NCBI GenBank assembly: GCA_963555705.1
Contig: OY743190.1
Span: forward strand, 19,723,491 to 19,787,490
Length of the DNA stretch: 64,000 bases
Direction: 5' to 3'
Source: Ligustrum vulgare
Taxonomy: Eukaryota > Streptophyta > Magnoliopsida > Lamiales > Oleaceae
The notes beneath the pieces were generated by a model that saw only the letters and a list, made by a program, of their open reading frames with translations, was not told the origin of the DNA and made no database searches. Every line of letters begins with the position of its first letter. Within the stretch, counting starts at the first letter, position 1. The position numbers and the translations under genes were made by a program. This document shows positions 9,801-20,037 of this stretch, one piece after another.

Positions 9801-12110
9801 TTGATTCGAAGCAAAACTTTTTTTCAATTAATATAATTAGCTATTGAAAAAGGTTGGAGTGTTTTAATCAATGTAGATTGTACTCAGGAAGGTCATGCTA
9901 AAATATTTTAAGTGTTTCTATTGATGATCACATAGAAATATGATGTTTTACATAATTGGTCACTGTGTGAGTTACTTTATAATTTGCTACTTAAATCAGC
10001 TAATTTTCAAGTTTTATAAACTTTAGATCACAAAAAATAACATGAATCATCATGTGAATGAATTAAATAACTTCAAATTCAGCAATCAATTAGAGTTTAA
10101 CTTGGGTATTATTGATCAGATCATACTTGAGATTGTGTAAATAATGAGACCAAAATTACAATCGGATTTCATCAATTAAATTAGCATATTAATAGATTAT
10201 GAGGCTTTCACGATTTTCGAAAAGATCAATAATTAATTGATTGTAATCCTTAGGCATATTGCTTATAGATTATAATTGTTTTGCCAGAATTGTACCGAGA
10301 ACTTTCCATTTTGAGTCTTGGTCGTAGCTTTTGGTTTGTTATGAGAAATAGCGGAACCCATAATCATCTAATGATCAGAAAGTATATTTCTTGAATTCAC
10401 ATATCGCAAGCTATTGCAGATTTAATAAACTAGTCTCAACTTACCGAATAGATTATCAATTTGGGCAAAGATAATTAATCCTATTTAGAGTTTACTAGCT
10501 CTTTATTTAGAAGTAGCAACAGATAAAGATGGGATTGCAAAATTTTTGAGCTCTAACACATTATCAATGTTATGCCATAATTATTGAATTAATAAAGAGT
10601 ATTAGGGTACACCTTGTTTTTGCAATTCCTCGAACGGATCCAAAAATGATCAAGAACTTGGGGAAATCCTAAGTCATCGTTAAGCAGTAGTTGCTTTGAC
10701 GACTTTGATCAAAAGGCTCAACAATTACAACGGGGAGTCACATTGCACTGTAGTGGACAGGAGATCCGGTTGAGACGTTTTATGCAATATCTCGCATTAG
10801 GGACAAAAATTGAAGTCAAATTAAGGTTACTGCCAATTTATCAAATCCAATAAAATGTCAAACTACTAATGATATGGATTTAAAAACTTTTCATTCTTTG
10901 ATGGAAGCAAATGAATGAAAACATCTCAATATCTCCTTTGTTTGTTAATGTCAACAAGGAAGTAATAACATAGTGACTAGAGGCTCAGCCAAGTAGTCTC
11001 AAGTGCAAAATTTTGCAAGACGTGGTGAACAAGTCTAGTGAATGATTTAAAAAATGGTACTCAATATTGAAGTGTAGCATGTGACACGAAAGATTTACAT
11101 TCGGAGTCATCTTGCACCCATCATAGCTAAATTATAGATGGAAATAACGATAGTGAAATATATGCTAATGCTAAAGATATTGACTTAAATGAGAATAATA
11201 GAAAACAGATTTTGGTACCTTATGGGTTCCCATATATGGAAGGTGATGAATTGGTTAAACAAGATAAAGAAACTAAGGCTGATGACATGTGCTCTATTAT
11301 AATCAAAGTCATCAAGAAAAATGATTGAATTAGGTTTTTCATATATACCAATTCACCTTGATTTTTGGTCATATTATCAATAAGATCACAAACTAATATC
11401 TCTATCTAAATCATTATCTTCCACAAAGATCAATAACTATCATTATGTGATATTGCGGGTCATAATGGTTTTGCCAAAACTTTAGCAAGAGAGATTTATT
11501 TTAAGCATGATAATAGTCAAATCTATTGAATCACATTTGATGCAATAGAATCACACATGATTTGTATGACTGTTAAGTTCTTACACCAAATTTCTACCAA
11601 ATTACGAAAGAATTGATGAGTAGGATAAGAGTACACCTGGATTCTGTAGTTTTCTGAGAGGCAAATGGGAAAATAATCAAGTATTTAAAGAATTGTTTCC
11701 TCCAGTAAAGAGTTTCCATCTAAGGGAAGATCTCGAGATCATCCAAAGCAGCGGCTTGTTGGAGCAAGCTTTAATTGGGTGCATGATCTTTTGCCAAAAA
11801 TGAGAATTAGGGCAATCCAATGGCTAATAAAAACTCAAATTTATCTAGAAATCCGGTGCAGAGAGGAAGCCATAGATAATTTTTCAACTTCAAGTCCCTT
11901 CTGTGTGAAGTTGCAATGATGACTTCGGCTTTTTTATCGAACGTAAGAAGTATGATTCACATTTTAAATTATGCAAATTTTCTCAACCCGTTTTGTGACC
12001 AAAGATTAAATTCCGATCCAAACTTGAATCCTGTTTTATTTGAGTAATCAGTGGATAACAACAACCTAAGGGTACTATCATAGCAATAAACCCAAAAATT
12101 TCTGCATTTA
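9801..12110. other. Unassigned AT-rich interior of the LARD-like element
   Basis: I see no gene, no gag-pol remnant and no clear repeat in this stretch. Stops occur in all frames. The same is true of 12606-13150, to the right of the hAT MITE. Confidence 0.6.
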
Positions 12111-12118
12111 CTAGCATG

Positions 12119-12597
12119 TAGGGGTGGGCGTGGGTTGGGTTGGGTCGGGTCGGTTTTTTGCCCAACCCACTACGGTCGGGTTGATAAAAAATCAACCCAA
12201 CCCAACCCAATTACGAATTCAAACCCAACCCACCAAATTTGGGTCGGGTTGGTCGGTTTGGGCTTTGGCCCAATTAGTAAAAATTTTGATAAAAAAAAAA
12301 CTCATGAATCTATCTTTAATTCAAATCAATCTGTACACTACAATAACCAAAAATACAATAAATTGAACACTTGCTAATAAAATTAAAATATGTTGAATCA
12401 ATATTTAAATAAGTCAAATTTCATTACTTAAAAAAAAAAACTGTCTTTTTTTTTGGGTTGCGGGTTGGGTAACCCGACCCAACCCGAAAAAAAATTTAAA
12501 AAAAACCCGAACCCAACCCAATTTTCATGAAAAACCGACCCAACCCGATCGGGTTGGGTCGGTTTGGGCGGGTTCGGTCTATTTTTGCCCACCCCTA
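12119..12597. mobile_element. hAT-type MITE with perfect 8-bp duplication
   Basis: A 479-bp element with terminal inverted repeats TAGGGGTGGGC and GCCCACCCCTA, flanked on both sides by CTAGCATG. An 8-bp duplication with such ends marks the hAT superfamily. The interior is largely runs of GGGTTGGGTC and its complement, so it can fold back on itself. Three short ORFs seen here are by-products of this repeat. It is non-autonomous and inserted after the LARD-like element. Confidence 0.9.
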
Positions 12598-13172
12598 CTA
12601 GCATGAAGACTCATAACTAACAGCGATGATTTGATGTCTGTGAAATCATTTTTAAGGAACACAATTGTAGGTCGAGGATGGAACATCGATTTAGTTGTCG
12701 TGATAGCTTTCATCAGATGCTAAAGAAGCAAGTAGTGCGTTGGATCAACTGGTATCAATAATAATGGTTGAAGACCTGTTTCGTGCGGTCACTGTCCCCA
12801 GCAGTCCGACCACATTTCTTCTAGTCGTGACTTCTTGCAAGGAACATGGTCAACCAATTCCCCCAATCTGGGTTGGGGTATTCAATCGAATATGTTGCAT
12901 GCTAAAAATGGTCATCAGAGAATAACACATGGAAGCATGGTGATGAATTCCAAACAACATGAGGTCAAACCCAATTTGAACTGGTAATATCATCTAGTAT
13001 CTGATATTTCATCGGATCCATGGATTCGACTAGCACCATAATTATTTGACCCAGCAATAGGATTATTCGACCCAGTAATAGGATTATCGAAGGATTCTGG
13101 TGGGGCATACGATTTCTCAGGAAGTTCCCACGACCATCGACACCGGTAAAGTAGGTGACGGGGAGACACAAC

Positions 13173-13505
13173 GACAAGGAGCTACATCTGGCAGCGTAGA
13201 AGGGCGATGCGTTCCCGGTGAGATAAATATTGGGAGAGGTCGATGAGCAGATGCTACAGACAACGAGTGTGGCTGAGTTTGATGCCGAACTAGTGGAGAT
13301 CAAAAAAGCCGTGATGAATGATGTTTATGAACTGGGGAAGACCCCTCTTTTCACTGCTGTCGAGTGAGGGCATATTGATGTGGTGAAGGAGTTGTTTCCT
13401 TATTGCACCAAGGAAGGGATCACTTCCAAGAATAAGTCATGTTTTGACCCCTTGCACGTTGCTGCCACTGTGATATTGTGCAGATACTTCATGACCCTAG
13501 AGTTA
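13173..13505 (+). pseudogene. Captured ankyrin-repeat protein fragment (ITN1-like)
   Basis: One plus frame from 13173 to 13466 spells ankyrin-type sequence: KELHLAA, then FDAELVEIKKAV, YELGKTPLFTAVE, GHIDVVKELF and FDPLHVAA. After a frameshift IVQIL continues to about 13505. The order and spacing match the N-terminal ankyrin repeats of plant ankyrin membrane proteins of the ITN1 group. Three in-frame stops (for example the TGA before GHIDVV) and the shift make it a pseudogene. It lies inside the LARD-like element, about 260 bp from its 5' LTR and antisense to the element, which suggests capture of a host gene piece. No intron is visible. Confidence 0.75.
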
Positions 13506-13745
13506 TTTTCTTTGCTGGAGCCATTATTTTGAAAATTGTTTTTCAAGGGGCATTCCAATCTTGGTCGGTCTCTTTGCTTAATATTGGCGAAAGAAACAAT
13601 ATGGAAAATCAATATTTCTTGATGGTAAACACTCCAATAAAGAGACCCAACAGATAATGCCTCTAGATCTTCGAATATTCTGATTATTTATTTATTTATT
13701 TAGTTAGTTGGAAATTGATCTTTGAACAACATGGTTTTTTTATCA

Positions 13746-13765
13746 GATTCCCGCACACGGCGCCA
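13746..13765 (-). promoter_or_regulatory. Primer-binding site of the LARD-like element
   Basis: Two bases inside the right LTR the minus strand reads TGGCGCCGTGTGCGGG. The first nine bases fit the 3' end of tRNA-Asp as used by Athila-like elements. The rest has diverged. It sets the element's orientation. Confidence 0.65.
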
Positions 13766-13767
13766 TT

Positions 13768-14701
13768 TGTTTCGGTAATTTTTCTAACCTTGACGTGGCG
13801 AATCAAAAGCTGATATTTTGTTGGAGATGATGATCCAAGCTTCCAAGAAACCTGCAAAAAAGGCAAAGAGGGATGCCCTCGTCACCCCTCCGGTGTGAGA
13901 ATTAGTATTTTGGAGAGAAATAGAAAAATATATAACTGGAATATATGTAAAGAATTATGAATGAATATTGTGATCATAAGAGCTGTATTTATAGGGCTGA
14001 AAAAAGCCCATAACCTTCTTTAATTGAAGAATGAGTCTTTTTGATATAAACTTACCTTTCAAGGAGAATTCTATCTTTACAAGAATATAGTTCCCCTTTT
14101 TTAGGAGGTTTCCTTACAAGATACGTCTTGTTATGGAGGCCCAAGAAGGAGGTCCATGAATGAAGCCTATTAATGAAGAAGGTTCGAAGTCCTATATGTG
14201 CTGGGCTTCTAAGCGTGATGTGACAGGGACAGGCTGACCATATATCTTATCATCAATGAGATTTTTGATAAGGTCGGGAGTGACCAACCTATGTAGTGAT
14301 AGGATAAGCCCGGGAAAATATGTTGAATAAACGGAGAGTAACCTAGCGAGGCCGAACAACAATCTCGATCTATACATGGCCGAGCATTGTTGCTCGACCT
14401 GTTATACTCCAAATCCCTAGCTTATTTTAGGGCGTCGTGAATTTGTACCGATCACTTGATTTTCTAGGATGTAAGGCTAAAGACATAAATCATTAACGTG
14501 TTTTGGGACTAAGGTTGGCCCATAATAAGACTACAATGCTTCTATGAACAAATCGACCCAAAGGGGTGACCTCGGGCTATAGAGAGGTTGATCCAAAGTG
14601 TGATGTTGTGCAAGATAGAAGGCCGGCCCAAAGCATGACCTTAGGCTTTAAGGTGAAAAGTAATATTCTGATAATGGAATGACCAAAAAATATACCGATC
14701 A
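13768..14701 (-). repeat. LTR of the LARD-like element (5' LTR in element orientation)
   Basis: Partner of the LTR at 6158-7090, with the same TG...CA ends. Followed immediately on the plus strand by the AGATC duplication. Confidence 0.9.
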
Positions 14702-14769
14702 AGATCCAACTAGAAGTTTTATACTTTCTATTATTTGTTTTTCAAATTTTATTTCTGAGAATTCTGTCA

Positions 14770-15196
14770 TTACTTTCTTCCTTTTATATGTTCGATTTCT
14801 AGAATAAGTTTTGTTTCATATTTTGCTTCTTTATAATTCATTATTTGATATTCACAATATTCTTCTATTGATTCTAGCATTAATTTCCTATGATATATTC
14901 TATAATATTTTAGATAGTCTTCCAATGTTTTTGTTTCATCATATTTTTCATTTCTAGTTTTCTCTTTGTCTTCTAAAATCATTTGTATTTTCGGTAATTG
15001 TTTCAAAATTCTATTATAATATTCTCTCTTTTTTTTCTAATAATTTTAATCTTAGTTTTTCTTGTCGTTTTATATTTCTTTCTTCTTTTATTTGATTTAT
15101 TAAGTTTATTCTTTGTTCTATTATTAAATATAATTTTTCATTTGTTTCTGTGTCTAGATATCTAACTAATTGAGGATCTGCTCTATGATAATTCAT
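14770..15196 (-). pseudogene. Pararetroviral 5' ORFs, charged helical protein
   Basis: Two short minus frames, 15196-15014 (60 residues) and 15006-14770 (78 residues), are separated by only 7 bp and were probably one ORF. Both are very rich in Lys, Glu, Ile and Leu and predict long helices (for example EYCEYQIMNYKEAKYE). No catalytic motif is visible. More degraded coding-like sequence extends up to about 15400. The place right after the primer site suits the first ORF of a caulimovirid, but the function cannot be read from the sequence. Confidence 0.5.
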
Positions 15197-15471
15197 TTCT
15201 ATAATCTTTATGTAATTCTTCTAGTATATCTTTGTGGATTAAATCTAATATTTCGTTTATGATAAAATCTTCCTTTATTATATCGAAGTTTATTAGATCA
15301 TAATATTTTTTCTTATATCTTTGTCTAAATCTTTTAGAGTTTTCAAGATTTTTATTTTATAATTATCGGGTAGTAATAATGTATGCATAATCATAAATCT
15401 TGGTGTATATATATTATGTATTTATTTTTATTTTTTGTCATATAATTTTATCTTTTAGATCTGTCATATGA

Positions 15472-15482
15472 CTCTGATACCA
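15472..15482 (-). promoter_or_regulatory. Initiator tRNA-Met primer-binding site of the pararetrovirus
   Basis: The minus strand reads TGGTATCAGAG, complementary to the 3' end of plant initiator tRNA-Met, which primes minus-strand DNA synthesis in Caulimoviridae. It lies upstream of all viral ORFs, as expected for map position 1. Confidence 0.7.
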
Positions 15483-16323
15483 ATTCAGGGAATGCTAATA
15501 TGAGCGAACAAAAATCATATAAACAAAAATCAATTAAAATTATAAAATTATCTAAGGACTTAAATTGAGTTTTTTTATACTTTAATGACTTATATTATAA
15601 ATCCCATGTATGAGGGTATTTTAGTAAGTTTGAAGAGTCAAAGTCTATTTTTACAATGTTATAGTTTCAAAGTCTATTTTACAAATTATTATGGTTGTTG
15701 AGACTATTTGTTGATATTTCCCTTATTTCTATAGTAATTATATATTTCATTTGTTTATTTTAAATATTTTATTTGAAATATACAACCGTGTCACCGATCC
15801 AAACTTGGATAAAGGAGTAAGATTTCTGCAACTTTATAATGTATTTGAGGACAAGTAATTTTTAATTTTTTACAATTTGAAAAACGAGCAGCGAGCCAAG
15901 CCCCATTTCACTCAGCAAACCAACTCGCGACCCATATTTTACTGCCCTAACGTAACTGCTAGGCCTGAACTATTGGACCTACTTTTGCACCTCTTCTCAG
16001 AACCACCAGCAACTTCCCATCGCCGACAACTCGTCTAAAACACACCGGTCTCGATCTCATCCGCCCACCTCGATCTATTCGACCACCCGATTCTCTTCAT
16101 CCCTTGGACTCCTCTCGTCCTGCTATTTCCAACTGTTACAAATTTAAAAAGTTACAAATTTAATATCCAGAGTACCCAAATTTAAAACTACAATTACTTT
16201 TCATTTTCATTTTCCAAAAAAAAAAAAAAGAAAGTCACAGAAAACATCACTGCATTCACAGATCAAACACCCCCGCCCCCCACGGGATACAATCCCCAGC
16301 CAATAATCAGATAACACTTAGAA
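15483..16323. other. Intergenic, 3' flank of the bHLH gene
   Basis: AT-rich up to about 15880, then a C-rich stretch (15890-16140) that has no open frame. The A-run at 16217-16229 could be near the 3' end of a transcript from either side. No other feature seen. Confidence 0.5.
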
Positions 16324-17220
16324 TCAAATTCCATGCACGTGATCAATGAATGCATTTCTTTCAGCAATTTTCTGCAGTATAATCAACTGTTCGACGGAGT
16401 AAACGCAGCATTCTTTTGAGTAAAGCACAGTTTGAGCCACTGGAGAATTCACCACCACCTCCAGCAACTGCTGCCTGTTTAGCCGCCCCAAAACACCACC
16501 ATTTTCGACATTGTCGGAAGTACGTGAAGCCACCGCCGGAGCATTACTTGGCATACACTGGAGGACGCTAATCTGCGCCTGGAGGAACTTGATGTACTTA
16601 TACGTCTCTTCCAGCATAGTTGCCGTGTCCATCCTCTTATCCCAAGGCAAAAGCTTCTGTAAACACCTTGTTTTATCGCTAATCCTCTGCCGCCGTTGCC
16701 TGGCCAGTGCGCTCGACGGCGCTACCACTCCGGGAGACCTGTATGGACCGAACCGGTGCTGGTGGTAACGCCTCTCCGAGTTGGTAGCACTCGCCACCTG
16801 TTCTACTGAGTTAGACAATGAAGAAACACCGAGTTGGAAATGCTTCTGACGAGGCAGCTCGAGAGAGAGGAGTTCAGGTAGCTGAGGGAAGATGACATCG
16901 GATTCAGCAACAGCCAGCGTCGTATCGGGGAAGAAGTCGTACTGAGGAACCTCACCGGAGATGGAGCTATTTACATTGAAAAGCTGTTGTTCCGTTTTCG
17001 GAAATTTCAGATTCAGGATTTCCATCGCTGAGCCATTGGGAATGTTGTGGAGAGAAGGCTCCAAGAATGGAGGCGGCTGGTCTTGCTTCAACAAGGAGTG
17101 GAAGGTTAAGCCGGCATAGACACCCTTTAAAAAAGCTTCGTCCACTACCATCTCCGCAGCGTAGGAGGCTTCGCCGCCGCTGAAAATAGGATGTGTGGGA
17201 AGCTGATGTTTTCTCTCCAT
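16324..17220 (-). CDS. Atypical bHLH transcription factor, group VIII-like
   Basis: An intact, intron-free 298-residue protein and the only clear host gene here. The bHLH domain is at about residues 169-223: basic part ALARQRRQRISDKT, helix 1 to LQKLLP, loop with WDKRMDTA, helix 2 EETYKYIKFLQAQISVLQ. The basic region has Ala where E-box binders have Glu, as in group VIII proteins (HEC, IND, bHLH52/53 types), so E-box binding alone is doubtful and heterodimer action is likely. The C-terminal segment NSPVAQTVLYSKECC resembles conserved tails of bHLH52/53-type proteins, from memory. The N-terminal 165 residues look disordered and Pro/Ser-rich. The start is the first ATG behind a TATA box. Base composition is much more GC-rich than its repeat surroundings. 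The exact orthologue is not assigned. Confidence 0.9.
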   Translation of the reverse strand: MERKHQLPTHPIFSGGEASYAAEMVVDEAFLKGVYAGLTFHSLLKQDQPPPFLEPSLHNIPNGSAMEILNLKFPKTEQQLFNVNSSISGEVPQYDFFPDTTLAVAESDVIFPQLPELLSLELPRQKHFQLGVSSLSNSVEQVASATNSERRYHQHRFGPYRSPGVVAPSSALARQRRQRISDKTRCLQKLLPWDKRMDTATMLEETYKYIKFLQAQISVLQCMPSNAPAVASRTSDNVENGGVLGRLNRQQLLEVVVNSPVAQTVLYSKECCVYSVEQLIILQKIAERNAFIDHVHGI

Positions 17221-17260
17221 GGCTTTTTCTTAAGCTTTACAAAAAGAAAGCGAGTGGGGG

Positions 17261-17268
17261 TATTTATA
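17261..17268 (-). promoter_or_regulatory. TATA box of the bHLH gene
   Basis: On the minus strand TATAAATA lies 41 bp upstream of the start codon. That would give a very short 5' leader of about 10 bases, so a further upstream start is also possible. Confidence 0.55.
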
Positions 17269-17289
17269 TGTAGAGGGTGTGGAGGAGGA

Positions 17290-17295
17290 CACGTG
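17290..17295. promoter_or_regulatory. G-box / ABRE-like element
   Basis: A palindromic CACGTG within ACACGTGG, about 25 bp upstream of the TATA box. Such G-boxes bind bZIP or bHLH factors and are common in ABA- or light-responsive promoters. Its use here is unproven. Confidence 0.4.
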
Positions 17296-18528
17296 GTGGA
17301 TAGAGAGAAAAAGGACAACGGTGACAGGTGGCGCCGCCTGTGGCACTATGAATATCTGACGCTCTGTTGCTTTTTGTCTGTACTATCATATGGCCGTTGG
17401 GTTTTACGTAAAAAGGAAAGACTAGAAAAAGAAAAAAAAAAAAAAAAAAGGTGTAACTCACAACTTGAAGGTCTTAATTAACCTTGTTCTAGACCATTGA
17501 TTCGAGAGGTAAATCGTAGGTTAGGTCTTTCAAAATTAGGGTGATGACATTCAAGAACGCCTCGCGGAGCAAGGTAACCTCTCTTGCAACATGGAACGAA
17601 TCCATTATTCAGCCTTAAATTCAGCCGTCAGAATTCAAACACTACATACGATTGCGCTGGACACGTTATCAGCTAACCCCTTTATCATTGAAAGATGTGT
17701 CCTGGAAGCAGCCGTTGGGTTTTACATGATCGTGAAAATGATGTCGTCGCAATGAAACCAAAATACCTATTGTCGGGGAAATAATAGCCGATTTTGAACC
17801 ATGCTATTCAATGGCGAATCTTGAGCTAGCGGTTGTAAAGGATCGTCGGTCAATGACGACAATTGTGAAGTTATTTATTATTATTTATGCCCTGTTCGAC
17901 AAAATTTAATTTGTTAGATTAATTGGTTAAAAGATAAAAAAGACAATAAACTTAATTTACATAATTTTTTATACCACTTTTTAATCATCCACATTTTCTC
18001 TATCCAATTTTTTACCCTACATTTTATCTAGAAAATACAAATAAATCCAATACAAAATTTAAATCCCTGGTTTTAGTCTATGAACGGGGCCTTAATTAAA
18101 TAATATTAAAAAATTATCAATCAACATAGAAATACGTAAACTTATTATGAAATATTAACGGAGTGTTGGGTGGCTTGAGCCGCCATTTATTTTTTGAAGT
18201 TTTGGTATTTTCTAGGTAAATCAATGGTTGAAAATTGGAGAGAGAAAATATGTTTAATTAAAAAGTAGTTTGAAAAATTGTGTTATTTATAAATTTATTT
18301 ATAAATTGTAATCATTGTGTAAAAGAATAAAGTAAATATAATCCAATACAAACTAAAGTAAGAGACAAAATATATGATATGACATCATTCATTAACTTTC
18401 AACTCGGACAATTGCATTTTTCGGGGTCTACTACTTTGAAAAGTTGTAATATTTGCTCATTCTCATATTTAAAATATTTCTCCCCGTGAACACCCCTCAT
18501 GTGCTCTACTATAAGTAGTTGTAGGAAT
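17296..18528. other. Promoter-distal intergenic region
   Basis: Upstream region of the bHLH gene. It holds an A-rich run at 17431-17449, unremarkable sequence to 17888, a probable MITE (17889-18091), and AT-rich sequence to the hAT-like element. No ORF of note. Confidence 0.5.
17889..18091. mobile_element. Small MITE-like element
   Basis: About 203 bp with imperfect inverted ends, GCCCTGTTCG on the left and GAACGGGGCC on the right, resembling the GGCCCCGTT termini common in plant MITEs. The interior is AT-rich. No clean target duplication was found, so the superfamily is left open. Confidence 0.4.
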
Positions 18529-18871
18529 TAGGGGTGAACAAAATAATAAAACCAGACCAGACCAAACTAGAATCAAATCAAACTAAACGGTTTGGTTCGA
18601 TTCTACATAAAAAAAATAATGGTTTGGTTCTTATAATCAAGAATTATTTGATTTCGGTTCAGGTTCAGGTTCTATTTCTAGAACCAGAACCAGAATCAAA
18701 CTCAATATTTTTTTTTTTTTAAATTTGTGGGTATTCATCTCACCAAAAAATTCAACTCTGAAATTTTAAATGTGAAATGTACAAAAATATTAATTACCAT
18801 ACATTTTATCTAACTTCATATTAGACAAAGATTTTAAATTATAAATCTAAATTCTAATTCATTTCTGTTCT

Positions 18872-19633
18872 TGATGTGATCCAAAGTAGGCGCCGAAATA
18901 AGAGGTTGATCTATTGAAAATACGACAGTGAGAAACGGAGCAAATTCCATGTTGGGGTCGAGCCGAGAAGACGAACGGATCAAGCCGAATCAAAGGATCG
19001 AAGTTTGAAATCCAAAAGCATATTCACGGCCGTAAACCTAGTTGGTCGCGGCCGTAACTCCTTCTCGGGTGGAATTGAAGAAATCCAGCAATTTGATACT
19101 TACGGCCGTGAGAGTGCTCTACTGTCGTAACTTCAATTTTCCAGATTTTCGAGAATTTTGATTATTTTCCATTTTTAATTAATTATTTCCTTATTTTGAA
19201 CCCTAATTGCGGCTATGGCTAGGTTTAAGATGTTTTTTACTATATTATGTTATATTTTTCATCATGAACAATTAGACAATTTTGATTATTGAATAGATTG
19301 AGAGTTTTTATCTTTGAAAAGGTTGATGATTCCCTTTTGTTTTCTTTAAGAACAAACCTGAACTTATCAAATATTGTGAAATATTTGAGGCTTTCCAATC
19401 AGAAACTTATCAAGGAAATTGACAAGTCCTTGTGGCGTTTTGAAAACCTTGGTTCTTCAATTCGCATCGTCGAATCTTCGCGTTGTGATCGTCGGGTCAA
19501 GGTCTTATCTTCAATTTTATTTTTCCAGTCATTTGTTTCTTGTTTCTTGTGTTTTTTGCTGAATTTAGATCTTTCCTATCATTTGTGTCTTATTTCCCCG
19601 TTCTTCGTCACGTTTTCGAGTGGGATCGCGTCA
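18872..19633 (+). repeat. E1 5' LTR
   Basis: Starts TGATGTGATCC and ends GCGTCA directly before the primer site; 762 bp. It contains several ACGGCCGTAA motifs. A 34-bp stretch present in the 3' LTR near 22500-22540 is missing here. Confidence 0.85.
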
Positions 19634-19635
19634 TT

Positions 19636-19647
19636 TGGTATTCGAGC
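19636..19647 (+). promoter_or_regulatory. E1 primer-binding site (degenerate)
   Basis: TGGTATTCGAGC, two bases after the LTR. Compared with the initiator tRNA-Met site TGGTATCAGAGC of E2 it has two changes, a mark of decay. Confidence 0.7.
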
Positions 19648-20037
19648 TGGATCTAAATTCAGTTCTTGATATTCTCTTGACTTTCTTAAGTTTCTTGTTC
19701 TTTGTGTTTTTCATAGTTTTCTTAGTCTGATTCATACAATAATCCAACAAAATATTCAATCTTGTTAATTTTAGTGAATTCTTATCCAAATTCTATTCTG
19801 TTTGCTTCGCTGCATTCGTGGTTGAATTTTCGAGTAAAAAAAAAATTCCTGAAATTCGATATTTTTCCCAAATATTCTGAATTTTCTCAGTTCTCAAATT
19901 TTCTTATTCTTATTTATGTCATATTTTGCCCTACCCTTAATTGAGTTCTTGGATTGTGTTCTTTGAGTTCTTGAAAGGGGATTTTTGAGTGTTACATTTT
20001 GTGAGGAAATTCTTAATTATTTCTTTGAGAACTAACA

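Larger units (their letters stand above)
6158..14701 (-). mobile_element. Large LTR element without recognisable gag-pol (LARD-like)
   Basis: This 8544-bp element is bounded by two LTRs of 933 and 934 bp and flanked by a perfect 5-bp duplication AGATC. The primer site lies beside the right LTR and a G-run beside the left, so the element runs on the minus strand. Apart from its LTRs it has no ORF resembling gag, protease, RT or integrase. The interior holds hairpin satellites, a hAT MITE and an ankyrin-gene fragment. It therefore depended on another element's proteins. The tRNA-Asp-like primer site recalls the Athila/Tat branch of Ty3/gypsy, but that is only an inference. It inserted into, and splits, the pararetrovirus. 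Confidence 0.85.
14702..15482 (-). other. Endogenous pararetrovirus, 5' block
   Basis: This AT-rich block continues the pararetrovirus across the retroelement at 6158-14701. It has the same strand, the same Lys/Glu/Ile composition, and the target duplication AGATC at both edges. It holds the upstream ORFs and the initiator-tRNA primer site that marks the start of the viral map. To the right of about 15490 the viral-type composition ends. Confidence 0.75.

Noticed and set aside
12124..12377. Two 80-residue ORFs in the hAT MITE
   Set aside because: They are produced by GGGTTGGGTC repeats and contain no protein signature.
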